From Pararhodobacter aggregans (GTDB taxonomy: Bacteria > Pseudomonadota > Alphaproteobacteria > Rhodobacterales > Rhodobacteraceae): 64,000 nucleotides of DNA. A program made the translations under genes and the position numbers. Of the stretch, positions 1-8,434 are shown piece after piece. The stretch is from positions 310,001 to 374,000 of the forward strand of contig NZ_QDDR01000003.1 of the NCBI RefSeq assembly GCF_003075525.1, in the 5' to 3' direction. Numbering within the stretch: the stretch's first letter is position 1; each line of letters opens with the position of its first letter. Under the pieces are notes generated by a model. The model made no database searches, was not told where the DNA came from, and was given only the letters and a program-made list of their open reading frames with translations.

Positions 1-219
1 GATTTCGCCACCTGTGCGGACTGGGAACTGGCCGGTGGCTGGACGTCGGTCAATGGTCAGCGTGTCAAGGACGACGGCATCCTCGAGCCCTTCGAGATGA
101 GCCTCGAAGAGGCGCAGACCATGATCATGACCGCGCGCGTCCTGCTGGGCTGGGTCGATCCCGCCGAGCTGGAGGCCGAGGCCGAGGAAGAGCCCGCCGA
201 CGACGAAGACGACGCGTAA
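1..219 (+). CDS. nusA: Transcription termination/antitermination factor NusA, C-terminal end (partial)
   Basis: Only the last 72 codons are in the window; the gene begins upstream of base 1 and ends at TAA 217-219. The fragment reads in frame 1 and contains a helix with the motif EEAQTMIMTARVLLGWVDP, which matches the C-terminal acidic-repeat region of alphaproteobacterial NusA, and it ends in a Glu/Asp-rich tail. NusA binds RNA polymerase and modulates pausing, termination and antitermination. The call is strengthened by the next genes, a YlxR-family protein and infB, which is the classic nusA-ylxR-infB order. The catalytic and KH/S1 parts cannot be assessed because they lie outside the window. 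Confidence 0.9.
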   Translation, partial: DFATCADWELAGGWTSVNGQRVKDDGILEPFEMSLEEAQTMIMTARVLLGWVDPAELEAEAEEEPADDEDDA

Positions 220-231
220 GGAGTCCGACCC

Positions 232-858
232 ATGACCAGGGGCGGGCGCGTCAAGGACCAGGACGGGCCGGAACGGCGCTGCATCGTCTCGGGCGAGGTT
301 CAGCCCAAGGGTGGGCTGATCCGCTTCGTGGTGGGGCCGGGCGCCGCGCTGGTGCCGGATATCGAGGGCAAGCTGCCCGGTCGCGGGATCTATGTCTCGG
401 CCGACCGGGCGCTGATCGCGCAGGCGGCGAAGAAGAAGCTCTTCGCCCGCGCGGCCCGGGAGCCGGTCACGGTGCCTGCGGATCTGGACGCGCTTGTCCA
501 CGACCTGCAGACGCGGCGCGTGATCGGTCTGCTGGCGCTGGCCCGCAAGGCGGGTCAGGCGGTGGCGGGCTACGAGAAGGTGAAGGACTGGCTTCGGTCG
601 GAAGAGGCGGTGGTGCTGATCCAGGCCACCGACGGCTCTGAACGGGGCAAGACGAAGCTGAAGGCCCCGCCGGGCGAGGACGGTTTTGTCGGCTGTCTGC
701 TGGCTGGGGAAATCGGTTTGGCTTTCGGCCGGGAACATGTGATACATGCCGCGCTTGCCGCTGGCGGTCTGTCTGCACGTGTAGTAGAGGAAGCGGCGAA
801 ACTCGCGCGTTTGCGCGGGCAGGACGGTGGCCATTGTGGCGCCACCCGAGAGGATTGA
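232..858 (+). CDS. YlxR-family RNA-binding protein fused to an L7Ae-like domain
   Basis: This 208-residue protein has two parts. Residues about 10-85 are a YlxR (DUF448) domain with the RRCIVSGE and GRGIYVS motifs. Residues about 93-190 resemble a ribosomal L7Ae/YlxQ-type RNA-binding fold ([18 protein letters not shown]). In Firmicutes these are usually two genes between nusA and infB; the fused form is common in Alphaproteobacteria. It starts 12 bases after the nusA stop and ends 8 bases before the infB start, so it is almost certainly cotranscribed with both. Its biochemical role is not settled: YlxR homologues have been linked to RNase P and to transcription control. The family call is firm, the function is not. 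Confidence 0.9.
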   Translation: MTRGGRVKDQDGPERRCIVSGEVQPKGGLIRFVVGPGAALVPDIEGKLPGRGIYVSADRALIAQAAKKKLFARAAREPVTVPADLDALVHDLQTRRVIGLLALARKAGQAVAGYEKVKDWLRSEEAVVLIQATDGSERGKTKLKAPPGEDGFVGCLLAGEIGLAFGREHVIHAALAAGGLSARVVEEAAKLARLRGQDGGHCGATRED

Positions 859-866
859 CGAGACGC

Positions 867-3431
867 ATGAGCGATACTGACGGCAAGAAACCCCTTGGGC
901 TGCGCAGCGGCTCGACCCCCGGGCAAGTGAAGCAGAGCTTCAGCCACGGGCGGACCAAGGCGGTTGTGGTGGAAACCAAGCGCAAGCGCGTTGTGGTGCC
1001 CAAGCCCGGCGCCGCGGGTGGTGCGTCGGACGGATCGGCGAACAAACCGGCGGCGGGCACTCTGGGCTCGCGCCGCCCCGCAGGCATTTCCGACGCCGAG
1101 ATGGAGCGCCGTCTGGCCGCTGTCCGCGCCGCCAAGGCACGGGAGGCCGACGAGGCCATCCAGCGCGCCGAGGAAGAGCGCCAGCGCGAGGAAGACCGCG
1201 AGCGCCGCCGCGCCGAGATCGAGGCCCGCGAGCGCGAAGAGCGTGAACGCGAGGAAGCCCGCAAGGCCAAGGAAGAGGAAGAGGCCCGCAAGGTCGCCGA
1301 AGCCGCTGCCGCCGTGGCTGAAAAGGCCGCCGCCGCCGTGGCCGAGAAGGCCGAGCGCCCGGCCCGTGGCGCCGACCGCGCCCCCTCGGCGCCGAGCCCG
1401 GCCAATGCCCCCGCCGCCGAACGCAGCACCCCGCCGCGTCCGGCCGGTGGCCCCGTGGGCGCGCCCCGCAAGTCCGAGCGCGAGCGCGAGGACCGCGATT
1501 CGCGTGGCAAGAAGGGCGACGACGCCGGCCGCCGCGCCGGCAAGCTGACGCTGACTGCCGCGCTGGACGGTGGCGAGGGCGGGCGCCAGCGCTCGCTGGC
1601 CGCCATGAAGCGCAAGCAGGAAAAGGCCCGCGCCAAGGCGCTGGGCATGGGCCACAAGGCCGAGAAGCAGTCGCGTGAAGTGCGCCTGCCGGAAACCATC
1701 GTCGTGCAGGAACTGGCCAACCGGATGGCGGAACGCGCCGCCGACGTGGTCAAGGCCCTGATGAAGATGGGCATGATGGTCGCCATGAATCAGGCGATCG
1801 ATGCCGATACCGCCGAGCTGGTGATCGAGGAATTCGGTCACAAGGCGATTCGCGTCTCGGACGCGGATGTGGAGCAGGTGATCGACACCGTGCAGGACAA
1901 GGACGAGGATCTCGTCTCGCGTCCGCCGATCATCACCATCATGGGCCACGTCGACCACGGCAAGACCTCGCTGCTGGACGCGATCCGCAAGGCGAACGTC
2001 GTGGCGGGCGAGGCCGGTGGCATCACCCAGCACATCGGCGCCTATCAGGTGACAACCGAATCGGGGGCGGTGCTGTCGTTCCTCGACACGCCCGGTCACG
2101 CGGCCTTCACCTCGATGCGGGCCCGCGGTGCGCAGGTCACGGATATCGTGGTTCTGGTGGTGGCGGCCGACGATTCGGTCATGCCGCAGACGATCGAGGC
2201 GATCAACCACGCGAAAGCGGCCGGTGTGCCGATGATCGTGGCGATCAACAAATGCGACAAGCCCTCGGCCGACGCCAACCGCGTCCGCACGCAGCTGCTG
2301 CAGCATGAGGTCGTGGTCGAGGAAATGGGCGGCGACGTCCAGGATGTCGAGGTTTCGGCGCTGACCGGCAAGGGGCTGGACAGCCTGCTCGAAGCCATCG
2401 CGCTGCAGGCCGAGATCCTCGAACTCAAGGCCAACCCCAAGCGCTCGGCGCAGGGTGCGGTCATCGAGGCCAAGCTCGACGTGGGCCGCGGTCCGGTGGC
2501 CACTGTGCTGGTTCAGCACGGCACGCTGCGCAAGGGCGACATCTTTGTCGTCGGCGAGCAATACGGCAAGGTCCGCGCGCTGATCAACGATCAGGGCGAG
2601 CGGGTCGACGAGGCCGGTCCCTCGGTCCCGGTCGAGGTTCTGGGCCTGAACGGCACCCCGGAAGCCGGTGACGTGCTGAACGTGGTCGAAACCGAAGCCC
2701 AGGCGCGCGAGATCGCCGATTACCGCGCCCATGCCGCCAAGGACAAGCGCGCCGCCGCCGGTGCCGCGACCACGCTGGAACAGCTGATGGCCAAGGCCAA
2801 GGCCGACCAGGACGTGGCCGAGCTGCCGGTGCTGGTGAAGGCCGACGTGCAGGGTTCTGCCGAGGCCATCGTGCAGGCGCTGGAGAAGGTCGGCAACGAC
2901 GAGGTCCGGGTGCGGGTTCTGCACTACGGCGTCGGCGCGATCACCGATTCGGACGTCGGCCTGGCGGAAGCCTCGGGCGCGCCGATCATCGGCTTCAACG
3001 TCCGCGCCAATGCCACAGCGCGCAGTTCCGCGTCCCAGAAGGGCGTCGAGATCCGCTATTACTCGATCATCTACGACCTGATCGACGACATCAAGGCGGC
3101 GGCCTCGGGCCTGCTGAAGGACGAGGTTCGCGAGAACTTCATCGGCTATGCGAAGATCATGCAGGTCTTCAAGGTCTCGGGCGTCGGCAAGGTCGCCGGC
3201 TGTCTGGTCACCGAAGGCGTGGCGCGTCGTTCGGCCGGCGTCCGTCTGCTGCGCGACAACGTGGTGATCCACGAAGGCACGCTGAAGACGCTGAAGCGCT
3301 TCAAGGACGAGGTGAAGGAAGTCATCTCGGGCCAGGAATGCGGCATGGCCTTCGAGAACTACGACGATATCCGCGACAACGACGTGATCGAGATCTTCGA
3401 GCGTCAGACCGTGGAACGCACGCTGGCCTGA
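867..3431 (+). CDS. infB: Translation initiation factor IF-2
   Basis: IF-2 is the GTPase that positions initiator fMet-tRNA on the 30S subunit and promotes 50S joining. The start ATG at 867 ([11 protein letters not shown]) was chosen over in-frame codons further upstream because it matches the usual N-terminal motif and does not overlap ylxR. The protein has 854 residues. Residues about 80-250 are a highly charged Arg/Glu/Ala-rich linker. The G domain shows GHVDHGKT at 360-367, DTPGH at 407-411 and NKCD at 461-464, followed by the beta-barrel and C-terminal fMet-tRNA-binding domains. The length fits the alphaproteobacterial family. It is the last gene of the nusA operon and is followed by a strong terminator. 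Confidence 0.98.
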   Translation: MSDTDGKKPLGLRSGSTPGQVKQSFSHGRTKAVVVETKRKRVVVPKPGAAGGASDGSANKPAAGTLGSRRPAGISDAEMERRLAAVRAAKAREADEAIQRAEEERQREEDRERRRAEIEAREREEREREEARKAKEEEEARKVAEAAAAVAEKAAAAVAEKAERPARGADRAPSAPSPANAPAAERSTPPRPAGGPVGAPRKSEREREDRDSRGKKGDDAGRRAGKLTLTAALDGGEGGRQRSLAAMKRKQEKARAKALGMGHKAEKQSREVRLPETIVVQELANRMAERAADVVKALMKMGMMVAMNQAIDADTAELVIEEFGHKAIRVSDADVEQVIDTVQDKDEDLVSRPPIITIMGHVDHGKTSLLDAIRKANVVAGEAGGITQHIGAYQVTTESGAVLSFLDTPGHAAFTSMRARGAQVTDIVVLVVAADDSVMPQTIEAINHAKAAGVPMIVAINKCDKPSADANRVRTQLLQHEVVVEEMGGDVQDVEVSALTGKGLDSLLEAIALQAEILELKANPKRSAQGAVIEAKLDVGRGPVATVLVQHGTLRKGDIFVVGEQYGKVRALINDQGERVDEAGPSVPVEVLGLNGTPEAGDVLNVVETEAQAREIADYRAHAAKDKRAAAGAATTLEQLMAKAKADQDVAELPVLVKADVQGSAEAIVQALEKVGNDEVRVRVLHYGVGAITDSDVGLAEASGAPIIGFNVRANATARSSASQKGVEIRYYSIIYDLIDDIKAAASGLLKDEVRENFIGYAKIMQVFKVSGVGKVAGCLVTEGVARRSAGVRLLRDNVVIHEGTLKTLKRFKDEVKEVISGQECGMAFENYDDIRDNDVIEIFERQTVERTLA

Positions 3432-3449
3432 TCGGGTCAGCCGCGACGA

Positions 3450-3483
3450 AAAGGGCCGGGGAGCGATCCCCGGCCCTTTCCTT
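3450..3483. terminator. Rho-independent terminator, probably bidirectional, after infB
   Basis: A perfect 13-bp stem (3450-3462 pairing with 3467-3479) closes a GCGA tetraloop and is followed by pyrimidine-rich CTTT. The A-tract on the left arm gives a T-tract on the other strand. It sits between infB and the convergent acetyltransferase gene that ends at 3486, so it can serve both. Confidence 0.9.
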
Positions 3484-3485
3484 TG

Positions 3486-3977
3486 TCAGCCGTCAAAGGC
3501 CGGATGGCAGACCAGCGCGCCCTTGGGCACGGTATCCGGCCCGAACGGCAGCGCCAGCGTCACCTCCGGCGGGATGCCGGGCAGATGCAGCCCGTCGAAC
3601 GGCCGGAACCCGAAGCGGCGGTAATAGCCGGGGTCGCCGACCAGCACCACGCCCGGCGCCCGCCCCCGCAGACGCTCCAGCGCCGCGTGCATCAGCGCGG
3701 AACCGATGCCCTGCCCCTGATGCCCCGGCGCCACCGCCAGCGGGCCGATCAGTGCCCAGCCCGCCTGCCCGCCTACGGACGAGGGCGAGACGGCGATATG
3801 GCCGAGGATCGCGCCCGCGTCCTCGGCCACCAGTGAAAGCCAGAGCGCACCATCCTCCCGCAGGCGCCGGACAATCCCGGCCTCCCCGCCGCTCGCGACA
3901 CGGGCGGTGAGGAAGGACTCGGTGATCATCCGGTCCAGAAGAGTCGCGTCGGCGGGGATTTCATCGCGGATCTTCAT
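3486..3977 (-). CDS. GNAT-family N-acetyltransferase, possible YjhQ-like partner of YjhX
   Basis: This 163-residue protein is a single GNAT domain. The acetyl-CoA binding segment VAPGHQGQGIGSALM (about residues 86-100) matches the Q/RxxGxG/A motif, and a typical GDPGYYRRFGF segment follows, as in COG3153 (YhbS-like) enzymes. The start lies 3 bases after the stop of the YjhX-like gene, so the two are translationally coupled. In E. coli the YjhX toxin (TopAI) is paired with the acetyltransferase-fold protein YjhQ, so an antitoxin role is plausible here. That rests on context only, and a general small-molecule or protein acetyltransferase is the alternative. Confidence 0.85.
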   Translation of the reverse strand: MKIRDEIPADATLLDRMITESFLTARVASGGEAGIVRRLREDGALWLSLVAEDAGAILGHIAVSPSSVGGQAGWALIGPLAVAPGHQGQGIGSALMHAALERLRGRAPGVVLVGDPGYYRRFGFRPFDGLHLPGIPPEVTLALPFGPDTVPKGALVCHPAFDG

Positions 3978-3980
3978 CCC

Positions 3981-4244
3981 TCACCCCCCCTGATTGTCGA
4001 GCTGGGCGCGGACGCTCAGCCGCCCGCGGTGCGAGATGCGGTAGGCGTCGCCGCCCCGTGATTCGATCAGCTTCTTGCGCTTCAGCTTCTGAAAGACGCG
4101 CAGGTCGCAATCAGCCAGCACCATCCCCTCGCGGGTGTAGCAGGTGGTGTCGATGATCTTGCGGCCCTCGCCGCGCTCGTGCTGGATTCGGCCCCCCAGG
4201 GCCAGGACGTGCAAGGTCCGTTGTTCCGGTCGGGAAATATTCAT
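3981..4244 (-). CDS. yjhX: YjhX/TopAI-family toxin
   Basis: This 87-residue protein begins [18 protein letters not shown] and contains [25 protein letters not shown] and ends RAQLDNQGG. All are hallmarks of the E. coli YjhX family (85 residues). E. coli YjhX, renamed TopAI, inhibits DNA topoisomerase I and is counteracted by YjhQ. I chose the start at 4244 because the longer reading frame, beginning at 4313, adds residues outside the family. The gene is immediately upstream of a GNAT gene on the same strand. The family assignment is strong. Toxicity of this copy is inferred from the homologue; YjhX-like genes also occur alone on chromosomes. Confidence 0.88.
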   Translation of the reverse strand: MNISRPEQRTLHVLALGGRIQHERGEGRKIIDTTCYTREGMVLADCDLRVFQKLKRKKLIESRGGDAYRISHRGRLSVRAQLDNQGG

Positions 4245-4256
4245 GGATGTCTCGTA

Positions 4257-4270
4257 TGACAGACGTGTCA
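4257..4270. promoter_or_regulatory. Short inverted repeat upstream of yjhX, possible operator
   Basis: TGACA-GACG-TGTCA is a perfect 5-bp-arm palindrome 12 bases upstream of the yjhX start. The 259-base gap between yjhX and the LysE gene (4245-4503) must hold divergent promoters, and I see nothing else distinct in it. The short arms make a chance occurrence possible. Confidence 0.3.
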
Positions 4271-4503
4271 GATCACCCGGCAGCGTCACGCCGCCCGGCT
4301 GGTTCCGGATCACGCGGTCCCCGGCGACGGGGACCTAGTCACACAAGCTCTGACATCCACTCTCCATGGGCCGCACCCGCCGGTCAGCCGGGGGCGCAGG
4401 GCCAAGATGGGCGATCGGCGCGGCGATTGCAACGGGTGGCCCCTTGCCGCCGCCGGGGGCGAGGCGTTAGCGTCACAGTCGATCCCCCTGCCCCCGGTGT
4501 CCC

Positions 4504-5142
4504 ATGTCCTCGGCCCAGCTTCTTGCCTTCGTGGTCGCGACCACGCTCCTCGTCACCTCGCCCGGCCCCAATGGCGTGCTGATCGCCCGGCTGGTGCCGA
4601 CCTCGGGCCGCGCCGCGGGCTTTGCCGCCATCGCCGGTTTCTTCACCGCCTTCTACATCCACGGCACGCTGTCGATCCTCGGCATCTCGATCCTGCTGAT
4701 GCAATCGGCGACGGCCTTCACGCTGGTGAAGCTGGCAGGCGCGGCCTATCTGCTGTGGATCGGCGTGAAATCCCTGATCGCCGCCTGGCGGGGCGCGGCG
4801 CCACTGGCCGAGGTCGCGCCCGCCCGGCGCGCGCGGACGCTCAGGCGGGCCTATCTGGAGGGGCTCTTGACCAACGGGCTCAATCCCAAGGTCTCGATGT
4901 TCTATCTGGCGGTCTTTCCGCAATTCGTCCCGGTCGGGGCGCATCCGGTCGCCACCGCCTTTGAACTGGTGTTCATCCATTCGATGATAAACGTGATCTG
5001 GTTTTCGGCCGTGGTCCTGCTGCTGGCAAGGCTCAGCGCTGCAACGCAAGGCGCACGGTTCCAGCGCTGGCTCAAGGCAGTCACCGGCGTGGTCTTCATC
5101 GGCTTCGGGCTGAAACTGGCCAGCCTGCGCCCGACTGCCTAA
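4504..5142 (+). CDS. LysE/RhtB-family amino acid exporter
   Basis: This 212-residue membrane protein has about six hydrophobic segments and the LysE-family signature near the N-terminus (TSPGPNGVLIARLV, residues about 18-31). A second conserved patch, LLTNGLNPKVSMFYLAVFPQF, follows mid-protein. Members export amino acids or derivatives such as homoserine, threonine or lysine using the proton gradient; the substrate cannot be read from sequence. Its 3' end overlaps the convergent MarR gene by 4 bases (5139-5142). No strong ribosome binding site is visible before the ATG at 4504. Confidence 0.92.
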   Translation: MSSAQLLAFVVATTLLVTSPGPNGVLIARLVPTSGRAAGFAAIAGFFTAFYIHGTLSILGISILLMQSATAFTLVKLAGAAYLLWIGVKSLIAAWRGAAPLAEVAPARRARTLRRAYLEGLLTNGLNPKVSMFYLAVFPQFVPVGAHPVATAFELVFIHSMINVIWFSAVVLLLARLSAATQGARFQRWLKAVTGVVFIGFGLKLASLRPTA

Positions 5143-5579
5143 TCCTCGTTCTCCAGCTCCGACCGCAACTCGCGCAGCACCGGCAGGACGGCGCGCACCT
5201 TGTCGGTGCCGATCTTGGTGGCGAGCGCCCCGATCACCGGGGCGATGGCATGCAGCGCCGCGTCCCGCGCCTGCCGCCCGGCGGGCGAGATCGAGACGAA
5301 CTTGCGCCGCGCATCGTCCCAGTCGGGGCGGATGTGGATATGGCCCGCGACCTCCAGCTTGCCCAGCGTGTTGGTCATCGCGCCCCGGGTCACGTGGAAC
5401 GCCTTGGCCAGTTGCGCGGGCGTCCGTTCCTCCTGCTTGCGGGCCAGCAGGTTCAGCACGCTGAAATGCGACAGCTCCATTCCGCGCGGCAGCACCTTGG
5501 TCAGCCGGGCGCGGGCCAGCTGATCGGCCATGAACAGCTCGGCAAAGAGCGGGATGGCGAGGTCGTCGAGGTTCTTCAC
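5139..5579 (-). CDS. MarR-family transcriptional regulator
   Basis: This 146-residue protein has the MarR winged helix: recognition region TPAQLAKAFHVTRGAMTNTLGKLE, then the wing with the conserved DxRRK-like DARRKFVSIS segment. The GTG start at 5579 was chosen because it overlaps the stop of the upstream nitrilase gene (GTGA at 5576-5579) and gives a normal MarR length; the longer upstream frame is a shadow of the nitrilase gene. Translational coupling puts it in the grxC-nitrilase operon. The ligand and target are unknown. Confidence 0.92.
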   Translation of the reverse strand: MKNLDDLAIPLFAELFMADQLARARLTKVLPRGMELSHFSVLNLLARKQEERTPAQLAKAFHVTRGAMTNTLGKLEVAGHIHIRPDWDDARRKFVSISPAGRQARDAALHAIAPVIGALATKIGTDKVRAVLPVLRELRSELENED

Positions 5580-6424
5580 GTCAGGCGCTCCGGCGGCGCG
5601 AAGGGGCGGTCGTGTTCGAGCGAGGGCACCCGGGTCCGGGCATGCTCCACAGCGCCCAGATCGAGGTCGGCAAAGATCAGCCCCGGTTCGGTCCCGGCAT
5701 CGGCCAGGATCTCGCCCCAGGGAGCGATGGCCAGCGCGTGCCCGTAGGTAGCACGCTGGCGGCCAGTGGTCTGGGGGTGCTGCCCGGTCTGCGCCGGGGC
5801 CAGCACGTAGCAGCCCGTCTCGATGGCGCGGGCGCGCAGCAGCGTCTCCCAATGCGCGGCGCCGGTGACCGGGCTGAAGGCGGCGGGGACGGTCAGCACC
5901 TGTGCTCCCGCCTGCGCCAGCGCGCGGTAGAGGTGAGGGAAACGCACGTCGTAGCAGATCGTCATGCCTAGCGCCGCAAACGGCGTCTGCGCCAGCACCG
6001 CGCGGTCGCCCGGCCGGATGCCGGCCGATTCGCGGTAGGTCTCGGTCTCCGTCACCTGCACGTCGAAGAGGTGGATCTTGTCATAGCGCGCGGCGATGCC
6101 GCCATCCGGCCCGATCAGGATCGAGCGGTTGGCAAAGCGGGTATCCTCCGGATCGGCGGTCTTCAGGATCAACGAGCCCGCCAGCAGCCAGATCCCGGCC
6201 CGCGCTGCCTCGTCCCGCAGCATGGCGAGGACCGGATCCTCGCCCTCGACAGTCAGGACATTCTGCTGGTGCTTGCGGTCGGCCGAGATGCAATTGGTGC
6301 ATTCCGGCGTCAGCACGAAGCCCGCCCCGCCCGCCACCGCCCTGCGCACGGCGTCGCGCACCAGCGCCACATTCCCGGCCGGCAGGTCGCCGACGCTCAA
6401 CTGGCAGAGACCGGCGCGCATCAT
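5576..6424 (-). CDS. Carbon-nitrogen hydrolase (Nit/omega-amidase-like)
   Basis: This 282-residue enzyme belongs to the nitrilase superfamily and carries the Glu-Lys-Cys triad: E41 (VLTPECTN), K116 (RYDKIHLFD) and C157 (MTICYDVRFP). The sequence around the Cys and the length resemble Nit1/Nit2-type amidases that act on deaminated glutathione or alpha-keto-glutaramate, and this would suit its neighbour glutaredoxin. The start ATG at 6424 overlaps the grxC stop (ATGA), and the stop overlaps the MarR start. The exact substrate is inferred, not shown. Confidence 0.93.
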   Translation of the reverse strand: MMRAGLCQLSVGDLPAGNVALVRDAVRRAVAGGAGFVLTPECTNCISADRKHQQNVLTVEGEDPVLAMLRDEAARAGIWLLAGSLILKTADPEDTRFANRSILIGPDGGIAARYDKIHLFDVQVTETETYRESAGIRPGDRAVLAQTPFAALGMTICYDVRFPHLYRALAQAGAQVLTVPAAFSPVTGAAHWETLLRARAIETGCYVLAPAQTGQHPQTTGRQRATYGHALAIAPWGEILADAGTEPGLIFADLDLGAVEHARTRVPSLEHDRPFAPPERLT

Positions 6425-6678
6425 CCCGCCAGCAACGGGTCGAGCCCGCCCCGCCGGTCCAGCGCGTGCAGATCGTCCGAGCCGCCGATGTGCTTTCCGT
6501 CGATGAAGATCTGCGGCACGGTGCGGCCGCCCTTGGCGCGGTTCACCATCTCGGCCTTGCGGTCGGGGTGTTCCAGCACGTCGATTTCGGTGAAGCTCAC
6601 GCCCTTCTGCTTCAGCAGCCGCTTGGCGGCGTGGCAATAGCCGCAGAAGGGCGAGGTGTAGATTTCCACGTTGGCCAT
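6421..6678 (-). CDS. grxC: Glutaredoxin 3
   Basis: This 85-residue dithiol glutaredoxin has the active site CGYC in TSPFCGYCHAAKRLL, the cis-Pro loop RTVPQIFID and the GGSDDL glutathione-binding motif. It reduces disulfides with glutathione as electron donor in the cytosol. The start at 6678 (MANVEIYTS) is the family start; an in-frame Met five codons upstream is less likely. It is the first gene of a grxC-nitrilase-MarR operon with 4-base overlaps. Confidence 0.96.
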   Translation of the reverse strand: MANVEIYTSPFCGYCHAAKRLLKQKGVSFTEIDVLEHPDRKAEMVNRAKGGRTVPQIFIDGKHIGGSDDLHALDRRGGLDPLLAG

Positions 6679-6752
6679 GGCGCATCCTTTCACGATTGCT
6701 TTGGATGTAGTGCGCCGGAGGGGGCTTGTGAACCGTGATTACGGTCTGACGA

Positions 6753-7526
6753 TCATTCCTCGCGCAGAACCCGGGCCAGAACGATGACATCGACATCATC
6801 GGCGCCCGCGGCAAAGCAGGCTTCCGCCGCCGCGGCCAGCGTCGCGCCCGAGGTCATGACGTCATCGACCAGCAGCACATGCCGCCCCTCGATCCGTCTG
6901 GCACGGCGGGGGCGGGGGGCGATGGCGCCCTGCTGGTTCTCGAACCGGGCGGCGCGGCTCAGCCCGTCCTGGATGCCGGTGCGCCGGGTGCGCAGCAGCA
7001 GGTCGGGCAGCGCCGGGCGGTCCAGCTCGCGTGCCAGCGCCAGCGCCAGCAACGCCGATTGGTTATAGCGGCGGTGGAACAGGCGCGCGCGATGCAGCGG
7101 CACCGGCAGGACCAGCGTATCGGCGCGGCACAGGGGCGCGGCCTGACGCGCCAGCCAGCGCCCCGCCGGGCAGGCGATGTCGTGCCGGTCGCCGTATTTC
7201 AGCGCCAGCACCAGCTGCCGCCCGGTGCCGCCGTAGAGGAGTGCGGCGCGCCCGTGGCTCCAGGGTCGGGCGACGCGCAGGCAATCGTCGCAGAGGACCG
7301 GCGCCTCGGCCGGGTCGCCGGGCAGGGGTGCCGCGCATTTGTCGCAGGACAGGCCGGTCTGGAACGCCGCCCCGACCCAGCAGGCACCGCAGAGCGTGCC
7401 GGGTTCCAGCACCGCCGCGTCGCAGGCCAGGCAATGCGGCGGATAGAGCGTGTCCAGCACAAGCCGGGCCGCGCGCCGAAGCCCGGTCTTGACTTCGCCC
7501 TCCGCAAGGCCAAACACACCTGCCAT
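6753..7526 (-). CDS. ComF-family phosphoribosyltransferase-like protein
   Basis: This 257-residue protein has an N-terminal zinc-ribbon-like region with CxxC pairs (PPHCLACD, CGACW, CDKC, CDDC) and a C-terminal type I phosphoribosyltransferase fold with the PRPP-binding motif VLLVDDVMTSGAT near residue 222. ComF proteins support DNA uptake in competent bacteria, but homologues occur in many non-competent species and their enzymatic substrate is unknown. The predicted ATG (7526-7524) overlaps the ATG of the divergent methyltransferase (7525-7527), so either both promoters lie inside the opposite coding regions or the true ComF start is further in. Confidence 0.92.
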   Translation of the reverse strand: MAGVFGLAEGEVKTGLRRAARLVLDTLYPPHCLACDAAVLEPGTLCGACWVGAAFQTGLSCDKCAAPLPGDPAEAPVLCDDCLRVARPWSHGRAALLYGGTGRQLVLALKYGDRHDIACPAGRWLARQAAPLCRADTLVLPVPLHRARLFHRRYNQSALLALALARELDRPALPDLLLRTRRTGIQDGLSRAARFENQQGAIAPRPRRARRIEGRHVLLVDDVMTSGATLAAAAEACFAAGADDVDVIVLARVLREE

Positions 7527-8385
7527 GAGTGCCCAACGCCCCCCTGCCCTGACCGACCGCCCCGCGCTGGAGCGTTTCCGCGCCCGCGCCCGCCGCGCGC
7601 CCGCCTTCTTCCTGCACGAGGATGCGGCTGACGAGGTTCAGGAAAGACTCGCCGAGGTTAACAGAACGTTTACGGCGCCCGCCGTGGTGACGCCTTTCCC
7701 CGAGGTCTGGGCGGGTCGCCTGCCCGGCGCAAGGCTGATCCCGGATACCGAGGTGCTGGATCTGGAACCCGGCGCCCATGATCTGGTGATCCACGCGCTG
7801 GCCCTGCATTGGGCCGACGATCCGCTGGGCCAGATCATCCAGGCGACCCGGGCGCTGCAGCCCGATGGGCTGTTCATCGGCGTGCTGTTTGGCGGGCAGA
7901 GCCTGCAGGAACTGCGCATGGTGCTGGCGCAGGCGGAAAGCGACGTGACCGGCGGCCTGTCGCCCCGGGTGGTGCCGATGGGCGAGATCCGCGATCTGGG
8001 CGCGCTGTTGCAGCGGGCCGGGCTGGCGCTGCCGGTGGCGGACAGTTTCACGCGGACGGTGCTCTATCGCGACCTGCTGCATCTGGTGCGCGACCTGCGC
8101 GCCATGGGCGAGGTCAACGCGCTGGACGCCCGCCACCGGGCGCCGCTCAGGCGTGCGGTGCTGGCCCGGGCCGCCCGGCTCTATGCCGAGAGTTTCGCCG
8201 ATGCCGAGGGCCGCCTGCAAGCCACGGTCGAGACGCTGTTCCTGACCGGCTGGGCGCCCGCCGAGGGCCAGCAGAAGCCCCTGCGCCCGGGGTCGGCCGC
8301 GCAACGGCTGGCGGCGGCGCTGGGGACCACGGAAACCGGCCTGGAGCCCGCGCCTTTTGCCGCAGCCCCCCGGCTCAAGGATTGA
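7525..8385 (+). CDS. SAM-dependent methyltransferase, BioC/NDUFAF5-like
   Basis: This 286-residue protein begins MSAQRPPALTDR and has the ADEVQERLAEVNRTF segment typical of alphaproteobacterial homologues of NDUFAF5, the mitochondrial complex I assembly hydroxylase. The Rossmann segments are degenerate: LDLEPGAHDLVIHALALHW corresponds to the post-II region of class I methyltransferases. Such proteins are generally annotated as type 11 methyltransferases, but the NDUFAF5 relationship makes an assembly or hydroxylase role possible. It starts head to head with comF with overlapping start codons and is followed 49 bases later by hemH. Confidence 0.85.
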   Translation: MSAQRPPALTDRPALERFRARARRAPAFFLHEDAADEVQERLAEVNRTFTAPAVVTPFPEVWAGRLPGARLIPDTEVLDLEPGAHDLVIHALALHWADDPLGQIIQATRALQPDGLFIGVLFGGQSLQELRMVLAQAESDVTGGLSPRVVPMGEIRDLGALLQRAGLALPVADSFTRTVLYRDLLHLVRDLRAMGEVNALDARHRAPLRRAVLARAARLYAESFADAEGRLQATVETLFLTGWAPAEGQQKPLRPGSAAQRLAAALGTTETGLEPAPFAAAPRLKD

Positions 8386-8434
8386 CGGGACCGGCCCGCC
8401 CGCTAGGTCTGGGTCGCCACCAGAGAGGAAGCCG

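Noticed and set aside
570-3272. Very long open frame (900 codons) antisense to infB
   Set aside because: It mirrors the codon structure of infB; in high-GC genes the opposite frame is often stop-free. Its translation is His/Gly/Arg-rich low-complexity with no domain. Other long antisense frames (15109-17241, 16958-19531, 33451-35751, 56639-58108) were rejected for the same reason.
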